DNA of 64,000 nucleotides from Chloroflexota bacterium (GTDB lineage Bacteria; Chloroflexota; Anaerolineae; Anaerolineales; Anaerolineaceae). Shown here in pieces: positions 8,463-17,110 of this stretch. The stretch lies in assembly GCA_016838895.1 (NCBI GenBank), contig JAEKNU010000006.1, forward strand, positions 1 to 64,000, given 5' to 3'. The notes beneath the pieces were generated by a model. The model ran no database searches and was not told where the DNA came from. It saw only the letters and a program-made list of their open reading frames with translations. The position numbers were made by a program, and so were the translations under genes. How positions within the stretch are numbered: position 1 is the first letter of the stretch; each line of letters begins with the position of its first letter.

Positions 8463-9908
8463 ATGACACAAGAAATACAATTTAAACAGATTTCGAAATT
8501 TGAATGGGAAATTCCGCAACAGGAAGAGATGAATGTTCCGGTGCGGGTCATCGCAAATAAAAAAATTTTGCAAACTGCCACCGGTGATGCATCCATGCAG
8601 CAAGCAATTAATGCTGCCACTTTACCAGGTGTCCTGGGGCAAGTCAGTGTAATGCCGGATGTACATCAGGGCTATGGGTTTCCTATTGGTGGTGTGGCTG
8701 CCATGGATTATGAAAATGGGGTGATTTCACCTGGTGCGATCGGCTATGATATCAACTGCGGTGTACGTTTGTTAAATAGCCGAATTCCCTTGGCGGAAGC
8801 AGAGCATTGGATTGATGACTTAATTCTGGGATTGGATGAAGCCTGCCCAAGCGGAATGAAACGCAAAAGTGACATTAAATTATCCATAAATGATATGGAA
8901 CAATTATTGGAACAAGGCAGCAAGTGGCTTAAAACGAAAGGTATGATCACGGATCAGGATCTTGATCGTACTGAATCAGGTGGGTGCTTACCGTTTGCCA
9001 ACCCGGATGCTACCAGCAGCCGTGCCAAACAACGTGGATTAAGTCAATTGGGCACACTTGGATCAGGGAATCACTTTTTGGAAATTGGATATATCGCTGA
9101 GGTGTTCGATGAAGAAGCAGCCGGGTTAATGGGTTTATTTGAAGACCATTTAACGGTCATGATTCATTGCGGATCACGCGGTTTTGGACATCAGGTTTGT
9201 AGTGATTACCTGCAAATCCTCCAGCAAAGTATGCGTGAGCAGGGTATAAAACCACCGAATCGTGATTTAAGTTACGCTTATATACAATCCAAAGAAGGAC
9301 AGGATTATTTAGCTGCGATGGGGGCGGCTGCAAATTATGCTTTTGCTAATCGGCAGGTATTGGCTTACAAGGCTACCTGTGTTTTTGAAGATATTCTGGC
9401 TGGAAAAGTCAAACACGCACAGTTATCCCTGGTGTATGATGTTGCACACAATATGGGCAACATTGAAACACATATCATCAATGGCCAGGAAAAACGTGTT
9501 TGTGTCCATCGCAAAGGAGCTACAAGAGCTTTTGGTCCTGGTTCAAAGGATATCCCCTCTATTTACCAGAAAATTGGTCAACCGGTGCTTGTGCCGGGTA
9601 GTATGGGTACAGAATCATGGGTATTGGCAGGTACTGAGGAAGGGATGCTAAAAACCTTTGGATCATGCTGTCATGGCGCCGGAAGAATGATGAGCCGGAA
9701 AAAAGCCAAGATGCAAATCAATAGTCGTGATTTATTGAGAGATTTACAAAAACAGGGTATCAATGTACGTACTGCCTCCATTGCCGGATTAGCAGAAGAA
9801 GCCCCTGATGCGTACAAAGATGTAAATGCGGTTGTGGCAAGTGTTGCCGGCGCGGGCATTGCCCGCAAGGTCGCCCGAATTTTACCGCTGGCAGTGATCA
9901 AAGGGTAG
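8463..9908 (+). CDS. rtcB: RNA-splicing ligase RtcB
   Basis: About 481 aa. It joins 2',3'-cyclic phosphate (or 3'-phosphate) RNA ends to 5'-OH ends using GTP and Mn2+. The ATG at 8463 follows GCGGGGA; an upstream TTG is in frame. Metal and GTP-binding motifs are complete: MPDVHQGYGFPIGG, SPGAIGYDINCGVRLL, GTLGSGNHFLEIG, HCGSRGFGHQV, HRKGATRAFGPG and the guanylylated-histidine motif CCHGAGRMMSR. It forms an operon with archease, so this is an RNA-repair or tRNA-related module. No cyclase (rtcA) or rtcR regulator is nearby. Confidence 0.97.
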   Translation: MTQEIQFKQISKFEWEIPQQEEMNVPVRVIANKKILQTATGDASMQQAINAATLPGVLGQVSVMPDVHQGYGFPIGGVAAMDYENGVISPGAIGYDINCGVRLLNSRIPLAEAEHWIDDLILGLDEACPSGMKRKSDIKLSINDMEQLLEQGSKWLKTKGMITDQDLDRTESGGCLPFANPDATSSRAKQRGLSQLGTLGSGNHFLEIGYIAEVFDEEAAGLMGLFEDHLTVMIHCGSRGFGHQVCSDYLQILQQSMREQGIKPPNRDLSYAYIQSKEGQDYLAAMGAAANYAFANRQVLAYKATCVFEDILAGKVKHAQLSLVYDVAHNMGNIETHIINGQEKRVCVHRKGATRAFGPGSKDIPSIYQKIGQPVLVPGSMGTESWVLAGTEEGMLKTFGSCCHGAGRMMSRKKAKMQINSRDLLRDLQKQGINVRTASIAGLAEEAPDAYKDVNAVVASVAGAGIARKVARILPLAVIKG

Positions 9909-9911
9909 GGT

Positions 9912-10397
9912 CTATTTCTGTAATGGAGAGGAAATTGCTGCAATACGCGCGTGGGTGAGCGAGAGCAAATCATTGACGCTCAAGCGGATGTTCAATCCCA
10001 GTTGACCACCGGAGACATGAATCTCATCCGAGTCTTTGACAGCATCAGAGAACAGGATGAGAAAACCTTTGTTTATTAATGCCAGTGGGGATATACCACC
10101 AGCGGCCAATGTGGTGCGTTTTTCGGCATCTGCCAGACTGGCTGGTTTCACTTTTTTCTCACCAACGGCTTTTGCTAATAAACCAGCATCCACTTCATGT
10201 GTTGCCGGAATTACTGCCAGTATAGGTTTTGAGGATGCTGTTGGACGGGTAAAGACAATGGATTTATAAATTAATGCAGGGGAAACTTGCAGTATTTCGG
10301 CGGTATCAAGAGCGCTGATTTTTTCTTCCGGGAGTTCAAAGCTCTGGTAAGCAATTTTTTTTGCATCGAGCATTCGGGTGACATTGTTTGTTTTTAT
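9912..10397 (-). CDS. ybaK: YbaK/EbsC-type Cys-tRNA(Pro) deacylase, apparent AUA start
   Basis: 161 aa if begun at codon ATA 10397. Trans-editing enzyme that removes Cys (or Ala-like) residues from mischarged tRNA-Pro. Motifs: IYKSIVF with the conserved Lys, VIPATHEVD, GGISPL and VSGGQLGLNI. The first in-frame ATG (10373) has no ribosome binding site and would drop the conserved leader KTNNVTRMLDAKKI. AAGGAG at 10405-10410 lies exactly 7 nt before ATA 10397, and no ATG, GTG or TTG is available there in frame. The stop of the preceding PHP gene is 2 nt before this codon, so translation is probably coupled. Confidence 0.85.
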   Translation of the reverse strand: MKTNNVTRMLDAKKIAYQSFELPEEKISALDTAEILQVSPALIYKSIVFTRPTASSKPILAVIPATHEVDAGLLAKAVGEKKVKPASLADAEKRTTLAAGGISPLALINKGFLILFSDAVKDSDEIHVSGGQLGLNIRLSVNDLLSLTHARIAAISSPLQK

Positions 10398-10399
10398 AT

Positions 10400-11476
10400 T
10401 TATGCTCCTTTCCCAAGAAAAATTGGATTACTATATATCCAACCGCGCTTTTTTCCCATGAATGAAATGTAACATTCAATACGGTAATAGCCGGGTTCTA
10501 CTGCCTGATGCGTGCAGATCTCCTGTTGATTCCAGGTTTGAATGGTTTTTCCATTATGAATCAGATTGCATATTGCTGGATATGGTAAACGAATTTGAAG
10601 GGTGATGTTTTTTTCCTCCAAAGCAGTATCCCCCATTTGATATTCTCCAAATTGTCCTTTACCTGTGAAGCGAAATCCTTTGGTTGGATGAGGTAAATCA
10701 TAGCCAACAAAATAATGTCCATGTCGAATGGCATTAAATATTACTTGGCGATCCACCTGGAAATTTCCGCTTAGTTTTTGTTCCGTGAGAATATGATTAT
10801 TTACAGTGCTAAAGTGAAACTGATATGGATATATGATGCGTTTGAAGGGACCTTTTCTATAAGGTGTTGCGTGGCTATCTGTACCGCCTACAGCATAAAC
10901 ATGTAGGCCTTTTCGCAATAGTTCATCCCATTTTTGCATGGTTAACTTGTTGGCACCCTGGGCCAGCAAATGAGGAAAAAAAGCATAGAATAGGGCCGTC
11001 AGCATTGAATCCTTACAAACTGTTTTAAATTCACTCATTCCGTTCCATATTTCTAATCCATGAAAACCAGTGATATCCCAGTCCACCCATGAGATATTCG
11101 GTTCCTTAAAAAATGAGAGGGCATCCTCATTGGGGTGTGCCAGGAAAGCAAAACCGTTGATTTGCCGAATTCGATCAATCAACCATTGTGTTTTGCCACC
11201 CAGATGCGCCAGTTCTTCTTCAACGCCAAATACCAGCAAATGGTTTTTTTGTGGACTATGCGTGCGGTCATGAATTTCTTCACCCGTTAATATCAGGATG
11301 TTTTTGTCTTCGATGCAGTAATATTTTTCTAATCCTCGCGGACGGATATTATGATCTGTAACGATAACTACATCAATATTTGCTATCGCTGCCGCTTGAG
11401 CAATATCGGTGTAAGTACCATGTCCGTCAGAATAAGTGGTATGATTGTGCAGATTGAGTATCGTTTCTTGGCTCAT
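10400..11476 (-). CDS. PHP-domain metal-dependent phosphoesterase
   Basis: 358 aa from ATG 11476 (an in-frame GTG at 11494 is possible; neither has a clear site). The PHP fold is shown by NLHNHTTYSDGHGTY (HxH plus D), VIVTDHNI, GEEIHD, FLAHPNED and GGTDSHATPY, which together supply the metal ligands. The C-terminal about 100 residues form a beta-rich domain that is not recognised. Related proteins act on nucleotide or histidinol-type phosphates, but the substrate here is unknown. It is the first gene of a two-gene operon with ybaK and is divergent from secG. Confidence 0.82.
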   Translation of the reverse strand: MSQETILNLHNHTTYSDGHGTYTDIAQAAAIANIDVVIVTDHNIRPRGLEKYYCIEDKNILILTGEEIHDRTHSPQKNHLLVFGVEEELAHLGGKTQWLIDRIRQINGFAFLAHPNEDALSFFKEPNISWVDWDITGFHGLEIWNGMSEFKTVCKDSMLTALFYAFFPHLLAQGANKLTMQKWDELLRKGLHVYAVGGTDSHATPYRKGPFKRIIYPYQFHFSTVNNHILTEQKLSGNFQVDRQVIFNAIRHGHYFVGYDLPHPTKGFRFTGKGQFGEYQMGDTALEEKNITLQIRLPYPAICNLIHNGKTIQTWNQQEICTHQAVEPGYYRIECYISFMGKKRGWIYSNPIFLGKGA

Positions 11477-11481
11477 AATGG

Positions 11482-11511
11482 TTGACGATTTCACTTTGAC
11501 AAAGGTATAAT
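11482..11511 (+). promoter_or_regulatory. secG promoter
   Basis: TTGACG (11482-11487) and TATAAT (11506-11511) are separated by 18 bp. Transcription would start near 11518, giving a short leader with AGGAGG before secG. Confidence 0.65.
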
Positions 11512-11544
11512 TTGATCTGCTGAATTAGCATCAGGAGGATGCGT

Positions 11545-11775
11545 GTGGAATTAAAATCTTATTTTGATATTGCCCTAATTATAATCTCTATTGCGTTGAT
11601 TATTAGCGTTATTTTGCAAAACAAAGGTGTTGGACTTGGTGGATTAACCGGTGCTGACAGTGGAAGCGTATTTTCAGCTCGCCGTGGTGTTGAAAAAATC
11701 TTGTTCTATATCACCATCGGTTTAAGTGTTGTATTTTTTACGCTCGCTATTATCACTTTATTAATCTCAAAATAA
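11545..11775 (+). CDS. secG: Preprotein translocase subunit SecG
   Basis: 76 aa from GTG 11545, which lies 6 nt after AGGAGG (11533-11538); the ATG at 11539 abuts that site and is unlikely. Two membrane helices (about 5-24 and 50-72) flank the conserved cytoplasmic loop ILQNKGVGLGGLTGADSG and FSARRGVEKIL. It is the small SecYEG subunit that assists SecA-driven export. It stands as its own transcription unit with a promoter and a strong terminator. Confidence 0.94.
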   Translation: MELKSYFDIALIIISIALIISVILQNKGVGLGGLTGADSGSVFSARRGVEKILFYITIGLSVVFFTLAIITLLISK

Positions 11776-11823
11776 CATAGAGATTGAATCAAACGATCCC
11801 CAATTGATCAACCAATAAAACCA

Positions 11824-11856
11824 GGGCGACTCACAATGGTTTGAGACGCCCTTTTT
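11824..11856 (+). terminator. Rho-independent terminator of secG
   Basis: GGGCGACTCA (11824-11833) pairs with TGAGACGCCC (11842-11851), with one A-A mismatch, followed by TTTTT. Confidence 0.85.
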
Positions 11857-11866
11857 AAATTATGGG

Positions 11867-13582
11867 ATGCGTATGAAAAAAATCAGATGGCAATTACTGA
11901 TCATATTGTTCACAGGCCTGGTGGTTGGATTACTGCTAATCAGTGAACAACCCGGCACTGAAGAAGTTGTCCCCGAACCGGTTCAGGGTGGTATTTATAC
12001 CGAAGCATTGATTGGTCAGATCCAGCGTCTAAACCCCGTATTAGATATTTACAATGATGTTGATCAGGATATCGATCGACTGCTGTTTAGTGGTTTAATT
12101 TCCTTTGATAGCAGTGGACAACCCCAACCTGATTTGGCTGAGTCATGGGGTATTTCCCAGGATGGTTTGATTTATAACTTCACCCTGCGAGATGATGCGA
12201 AATGGCATGATGGCGAAGCGGTAACGAATGACGATATTCGTTTTACAATTGATTTGATTCGCGCTCAGGATTCCCTTTACTCAGAGGATGTAAAAACATT
12301 TTGGAATGAAGTACAGGTTAATATCTCACCTGATAATGCTCAGGTAATTCAATTTGTCTTGCCAGAACCTTTTACACCCTTTTTAGATTATCTATCTTTT
12401 GGCGTATTGCCACGACATTTGCTGGATGGTGTAAATACAACATCTTTAGCAGATCATTCCTTCAATTTGCAGCCCATTGGCTCTGGTCCATATCGGTTGC
12501 AGGAAATGATCATTGAAAATGAACAAATAACAGGCATTATCCTCATTGCAAATCAGGACTATTATCTACAATCACCTTACATTGAGACAATTATTTTCCG
12601 ATTTTATGCAAACTCACAAGCTGCCCTGGCTGCATATCAGGACGGGGTGGTGATGGGTATTGGACGCGTAGATCAAACGGTTTTACCTGAAGTCTTGAAA
12701 GAGGAAGATTTATCCCTATACACTGCCAGAAATCCGGAAATGCAGTTCGTTTTTCTGAATTTGAATAATCCACAAATTCCGTTTTTTCAGGAAATTGAAA
12801 TTCGACGGGCACTATATATGGGCTTGAACCGTCAATGGATTGTCAATAACATTTTGGATGGACAGGCATATCTGGCACATGGCCCAATATTGCCTGGTTC
12901 CTGGGCGTACTACGATGGGTTCATTCAACAGGAATATCTTCCTGAAGAAGCGATTATCATCCTGCAGGAGCTGGAATATATTATTACAAGTGATGAGGAC
13001 CCAGTACGTCAAAAAGAAGATGTACGTCTTGAATTTGAACTTGTATATCCAAATGATGCCATTCACGAAGCCATCGCGCAAGCCATTCAAGCGGATTGGG
13101 CCTTGTTAAACGTGAAGGTAAATATACGTGCAGAATCCTATGAAAATATCATCAATAATGATTTGGCCAATCGCACATATCAGGCTGCATTGGTTGATAT
13201 CAATCTAAATCGTATGCCCGACCCGGATCCATATCCATTTTGGGATCAGGCACAAGCAACTGGCGGTCAAAATTATTCCCAATGGGATAATCGACCTGCC
13301 AGTGAGTATTTAGAGCAGGCACGTATTAGTACTGATTTTGCAGAGCGCCAGCGTATGTATCGCAATTTTCAATATATTTTTGAAAATGAGGTACCTTCCA
13401 TTCCGCTTTTTTACCCGGTGTATAACTATGCTGTGAGTAATGAAGTTAATGGGGTGAGGATTGGCCCACTGTATGATCAAAGTGATCGTTTTGTAAATGT
13501 GACAGAATGGTATTTATTGACCTCAACTGGGGACACCATTGTAGATGGCGTTGAGGAAGTTGTCCCAACAGTAGAACCATAG
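11867..13582 (+). CDS. ABC transporter substrate-binding protein, family 5 (oligopeptide/dipeptide type)
   Basis: 571 aa (the ATG at 11873 is an equally good start). SBP_bac_5 fold: SWGISQDGLIYNFTLRDDAKWHDGEAVTNDDIRF is the recognisable N-lobe region, PIGSGPYRLQE the central motif, and FLNLNNPQIPFFQEIEIRRAL the ligand-binding lobe. The N-terminus has one hydrophobic helix (about 8-27) but no lipobox cysteine, so the protein is probably held by an uncleaved anchor. No permease or ATPase gene accompanies it. An acidic, Val-rich tail ends the protein. It may feed a transporter encoded elsewhere or act as a sensor. Confidence 0.85.
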   Translation: MRMKKIRWQLLIILFTGLVVGLLLISEQPGTEEVVPEPVQGGIYTEALIGQIQRLNPVLDIYNDVDQDIDRLLFSGLISFDSSGQPQPDLAESWGISQDGLIYNFTLRDDAKWHDGEAVTNDDIRFTIDLIRAQDSLYSEDVKTFWNEVQVNISPDNAQVIQFVLPEPFTPFLDYLSFGVLPRHLLDGVNTTSLADHSFNLQPIGSGPYRLQEMIIENEQITGIILIANQDYYLQSPYIETIIFRFYANSQAALAAYQDGVVMGIGRVDQTVLPEVLKEEDLSLYTARNPEMQFVFLNLNNPQIPFFQEIEIRRALYMGLNRQWIVNNILDGQAYLAHGPILPGSWAYYDGFIQQEYLPEEAIIILQELEYIITSDEDPVRQKEDVRLEFELVYPNDAIHEAIAQAIQADWALLNVKVNIRAESYENIINNDLANRTYQAALVDINLNRMPDPDPYPFWDQAQATGGQNYSQWDNRPASEYLEQARISTDFAERQRMYRNFQYIFENEVPSIPLFYPVYNYAVSNEVNGVRIGPLYDQSDRFVNVTEWYLLTSTGDTIVDGVEEVVPTVEP

Positions 13583-13599
13583 AAAACCGGAAAAGGAAT

Positions 13600-14193
13600 A
13601 TGGGCCAGGTGATGAGTCAAAATTCCATTGTTGATGAAGATCGCGCCTTATTGTATTTGGCTGTAGAGGAATTACAACGGTATTTGCTATCCAATGAGCT
13701 TTACTGGCCGCTATTTACTGATCGGAAAATGAAGTTGGTAAATCCACGGTCTCGATTAACACCCGGTAATTTATTATTAAGCATTCAGCGCTTGTCCTTC
13801 ATCCAATTTGATGAAGACAGGCGCGAATTAATTAATAGCAAAGTGCAGCAATATGAATCCATCCGCAATGAGTGGAGAAGTCATTGGATGCAAAAGGCAC
13901 AATTGGAATATAGTGCTCGTATGGATTTGTGGCATGCTTATTTACAGGATTTGTTTGAAGATCAGACATCCTACGCGATTAATTATGCATATGCGGTACG
14001 TTGGAGAGTGATTTTAAAATTACTTGAGAAGACTGAACTAGGTTTGAACGAAGTATCCGTAATTACACTTGCCACCCTGGATGAGAATTTGAAAGCTATT
14101 AGTATTCCTGCCCCATTCATATGGGGAGAGGAATTTATGCAGGCATTTCCTGAAAGCGATTTTTGGTTTTTGTACCGTAGTGTCTGCAAATAG
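13600..14193 (+). CDS. Conserved hypothetical protein, all-helical
   Basis: 197 aa, not recognised. The start ATG 13600 is preceded by AAAAGGAA; ATG 13612 is an alternative. Soluble and rich in Trp, Tyr and Leu, with predicted long helices (KVQQYESIRNEWRSHWMQKA) and no membrane segment or metal motif. It lies 17 nt after the binding protein and 16 nt before the cobalamin adenosyltransferase, so it belongs to the same transcription unit. Nothing in it suggests a reaction. Confidence 0.7.
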   Translation: MGQVMSQNSIVDEDRALLYLAVEELQRYLLSNELYWPLFTDRKMKLVNPRSRLTPGNLLLSIQRLSFIQFDEDRRELINSKVQQYESIRNEWRSHWMQKAQLEYSARMDLWHAYLQDLFEDQTSYAINYAYAVRWRVILKLLEKTELGLNEVSVITLATLDENLKAISIPAPFIWGEEFMQAFPESDFWFLYRSVCK

Positions 14194-14209
14194 AGGAAGA
14201 TAACGATAA

Positions 14210-14770
14210 ATGACAGAAAAATCTTTTTATACGCGTACTGGCGATGCGGGTTCGACAGGTATTATTGGGGAAGGCCGCGTATCAAAATCGGATGCACGTA
14301 TTGAAGCCATTGGGGCAATTGATGAAGCAAATGCAGCACTGGGATTGTTTCGCTCGCTGTTAGATAAATCAGAACCTCTTTATGAGAGCATTCTGCTGAT
14401 TCAAAAAAAACTTTATTATGTGATGAGTGATTTGGCCAGCCTGGATGCGAAAGATGAGCGTTTTGTGAAGATCACTGATCAGGATATTGAGTGGCTTGAG
14501 TCACAAATTGCGCAATATGAGCAAAATATTGTAATACCAAAAGAGTTTACTGTACCTGGCGATCATCCAAAGGGAGCCATGATGGATGTAGCCAGAACCA
14601 TCGTTCGCCGTTCTGAACGTGCTTTGGTGCGCTTTTATAATGAGCAACCAGACAGAAATACTGCACTGATAAAATTTATGAATCGTTTGAGTTCATTTTG
14701 TTATGTATCAGAGATTTATGTATTAAAAATTCAAAAGGATATCAATATAACCAGCGTTAACGACATATGA
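14210..14770 (+). CDS. PduO-type cob(I)alamin adenosyltransferase
   Basis: 186 aa. It transfers the adenosyl group of ATP to cob(I)alamin to make coenzyme B12. Signature segments: YTRTGDAGSTGIIGEGRVSK (ATP site), IGAIDEANAALGL and ARTIVRRSERALVRF, with LIKFMNRLSSFCYV near the C-terminus (residues contacting ATP and cobalamin). AGAGGAAG precedes the ATG. The stop overlaps the ATG of the DUF554 gene as ATGA, indicating coupled translation. No B12-dependent enzyme or B12 riboswitch is in the window. Confidence 0.92.
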   Translation: MTEKSFYTRTGDAGSTGIIGEGRVSKSDARIEAIGAIDEANAALGLFRSLLDKSEPLYESILLIQKKLYYVMSDLASLDAKDERFVKITDQDIEWLESQIAQYEQNIVIPKEFTVPGDHPKGAMMDVARTIVRRSERALVRFYNEQPDRNTALIKFMNRLSSFCYVSEIYVLKIQKDINITSVNDI

Positions 14771-15489
14771 TAGGAAATTTTATTAATTTAGCAACAATTT
14801 TAGTGGGGGGGATTTTAGGCACATTATTTGGTAAGCGATTATCAGAAAATCTACGACAAACTGTAATCTACGGATTGGGACTTTTTGTTACTGCATATGG
14901 TATCAGCATGTTTCTTAAATCTGAGCAGATCTTGGTGCCACTGGGCGGATTGTTGTTTGGCGGTATGCTTGGCGAATGGTGGAAGATTGAAGAAAGTATG
15001 GATTCATTTGGTAAATGGGTGGAAAAAAAGGTGTCCGCTCAAAAGAATTCAAATACATCCGAAGAAGAGAAGCAACGGTTTATCAAAGGGTTTGTGATGG
15101 CATCTTTGATCTTTTGTGTTGGACCCATGGCAATCCTTGGCGCAATACAGGATGGTATTGCAGGTGAATATCAAACTTTGGCTTTGAAAGGCGTCATGGA
15201 TGGATTCGCAGCGTTGGCATTTTCTTCTACGCTGGGTATGGGTGTTGTATTTTCGGCTTTGCCGGTATTTATCTATCAAGGCGTGATAACACTATTAGCT
15301 ATACAAATGCAGAACGTAATGTCCCCTTTAATGATTAATGAAATGACTGCCGTTGGCGGGGTAATTATTATGGGGCTTGGTATTAGCGGCCTATTAGAGT
15401 TGAAGAAAATTCGTATGGGTAGTTTTTTGCCGGCATTGTTTATAACACCCTTATTGGTCTGGATACTTGAATTGCTAAATATCTTATAA
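14767..15489 (+). CDS. DUF554-family membrane protein
   Basis: 240 aa, about seven hydrophobic segments. The Gly-rich N-terminus (NLATILVGGILGTLFGKRL), GGLLFGGMLGEWW, FVMASLIFCVGPMAILGAIQDG and a C-terminal AVGGVIIMGLGISGLLELKKIRMG match the DUF554/YdfK-type family, proposed to be small-molecule transporters without a proven substrate. Its start codon overlaps the stop of the adenosyltransferase. A bidirectional terminator follows. Confidence 0.85.
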   Translation: MIGNFINLATILVGGILGTLFGKRLSENLRQTVIYGLGLFVTAYGISMFLKSEQILVPLGGLLFGGMLGEWWKIEESMDSFGKWVEKKVSAQKNSNTSEEEKQRFIKGFVMASLIFCVGPMAILGAIQDGIAGEYQTLALKGVMDGFAALAFSSTLGMGVVFSALPVFIYQGVITLLAIQMQNVMSPLMINEMTAVGGVIIMGLGISGLLELKKIRMGSFLPALFITPLLVWILELLNIL

Positions 15490-15520
15490 AAAAAATCCGG
15501 TCATTTGACCGGATTTTTTT
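15488..15520. terminator. Bidirectional terminator between DUF554 and dsbA-like genes
   Basis: ATCCGGTCA (15495-15503) and TGACCGGAT (15506-15514) form the stem. An A-run on the left and a T-run on the right allow use from both strands. Confidence 0.88.
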
Positions 15521-16209
15521 TACTTTGCTAGGGCTTCTTCCAAGAGTGGAATGAGATCGCTATAACTGACGACCTGATCCCCAATTTTGAAAGATGGCGT
15601 GGCATTCACTCCTGACTCTCTGGCATAGTCATTATCAATCATATATTGATCAATGTACGTATCACTTTCCAGACAGGCGGTAAAATCATCACCATTTAAT
15701 CCAGCAGCTTCGGCGTAGGCTATTAATCGTTTATCATTAATAGTGCCAGTATTTTCGCCAATCAGATTGTTGTAGAGCACATCGTGGAAACTCCAGAAAT
15801 CACCCTGTTCGACTGCACAATAAGCTGCTTCAGCGGCATAAAGTGATTCTTGTCCGAGAAAATTAAAAGGGCGGAAAACATAAAATACTTGCCCGGTGGT
15901 AACATACTTCTCAACGAAATTATGTTCTTCGCTTGATGCAAATGTTCCACATGCAGGACATTGAAAATCAGAAAAGATTTCTACGGTAACTGGCGCATTC
16001 GGGTCGCCTAGCCCCATATCGATGGAATCATAGGTGCCCACAGTGTCTGGAATGGTTAGGTCCTGGTTGGCATTATTAATTTTAATAGAAGGGTAAATTA
16101 AAATACCCACGATAAATACTGCAACAATAATGATGCCAAAAATAGTTAGAAATTGTTTAACGAGATTATCCCGCTTTCGTTTTGCTTTGATCGCTTGTCT
16201 TTTTCCCAT
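15520..16209 (-). CDS. Membrane-anchored DsbA-like thiol-disulfide oxidoreductase
   Basis: About 229 aa from ATG 16209, downstream of AAAGGAG; an upstream ATG at 16236 lacks a site. A basic N-terminus (KRQAIKAKRKRD) and one TM helix (about 20-42) are followed by an extracytoplasmic thioredoxin-fold domain of the Thioredoxin_4/DsbA type: VEIFSDFQCPACGTF holds the CPAC active site, and GVNATPSFKIGDQVV contains the cis-Pro loop. It probably oxidises or isomerises disulfides in exported proteins. It is the last gene of a long minus-strand run. Confidence 0.88.
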   Translation of the reverse strand: MGKRQAIKAKRKRDNLVKQFLTIFGIIIVAVFIVGILIYPSIKINNANQDLTIPDTVGTYDSIDMGLGDPNAPVTVEIFSDFQCPACGTFASSEEHNFVEKYVTTGQVFYVFRPFNFLGQESLYAAEAAYCAVEQGDFWSFHDVLYNNLIGENTGTINDKRLIAYAEAAGLNGDDFTACLESDTYIDQYMIDNDYARESGVNATPSFKIGDQVVSYSDLIPLLEEALAK

Positions 16210-16240
16210 AGATCCGATCTCCTTTATGGGTAGCATATCC

Positions 16241-17104
16241 TCATATGTTATACACCATCACGGGTATGTTATTTCCTGTCTTATAAAAACCCATCTTGCG
16301 ATATAAAGCTAATGAGGCTTCATTATTACTTTGCGTGTTTACCGATAATGATCGGAAATTAAAACGCTTCATGTATGATAACAAATCATGAATCAAAAAT
16401 CCACCTATCCCAAAATTCCGATAATCCGGATGAACAGCAATTCGTGCCAGATGCAACGTGTTTTCACCTTCTGTTGTAATCTGATATGCGACTACTCGTT
16501 TTTTTTCCAGAATGATTGTTGCATACAGTGAATTGCGAAAGGCCTTTCTAAGGGCCGATTCAGGCATTTGCCAGGGTAAATCAAATGCAATGGTATCTAG
16601 TTGATGCACAAGATCAAAATTCTGCATACTGATGTATTGCATGTTCAAATTGGATGGGAGGGGACGTACATTGGGTAAATAAACTGCGTCCGTTTCAAGT
16701 GTAACAATGGCGTATGCCTGGTAGAAATCAGAACTTTCTAACAGTTTCTGATACCAGGGATAGTACGATAAACTGAAAATTCGCAGATCTGGTTTGAACT
16801 GTTTTGTTTCTTCAATAAACCCTGAGAATAGTTCTTGCCAGGATCGAGCCAGGGATACCATTTTTTTTGCACCAAATAGCTCTACCCAGGAAACATCAAC
16901 AGTACTTACTGGAATTGAAAGTACAGCAGATAGCGATTTATTTCTTTCAGCCATCCAGAATGTTGAGGATTGCAATCGTTCATCTATGCTATGCCAATCT
17001 AGATGCTGATGAAGGTGAATGGGCGAATTAAAAAATGCCCGTAAGCGATCCAGATCATCCGGTGAGTTTTTACGAACTTTATAGTGCTGATTTTCACGAG
17101 CCAT
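16241..17104 (-). CDS. GNAT-family N-acetyltransferase
   Basis: 287 aa. The C-terminal half is a GNAT domain: LARIAVHPDYRNFGIGGFLI carries the acetyl-CoA pyrophosphate loop (R/Q-x-x-G-x-G/A), followed by SVNTQSNNEASLALYRKMGF. The N-terminal about 130 residues look like a second, degenerate GNAT-like half, as in tandem GNAT proteins. Acceptor unknown. The start lies 6 nt after the TPR gene stop. Confidence 0.83.
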   Translation of the reverse strand: MARENQHYKVRKNSPDDLDRLRAFFNSPIHLHQHLDWHSIDERLQSSTFWMAERNKSLSAVLSIPVSTVDVSWVELFGAKKMVSLARSWQELFSGFIEETKQFKPDLRIFSLSYYPWYQKLLESSDFYQAYAIVTLETDAVYLPNVRPLPSNLNMQYISMQNFDLVHQLDTIAFDLPWQMPESALRKAFRNSLYATIILEKKRVVAYQITTEGENTLHLARIAVHPDYRNFGIGGFLIHDLLSYMKRFNFRSLSVNTQSNNEASLALYRKMGFYKTGNNIPVMVYNI

Positions 17105-17110
17105 GTAATA

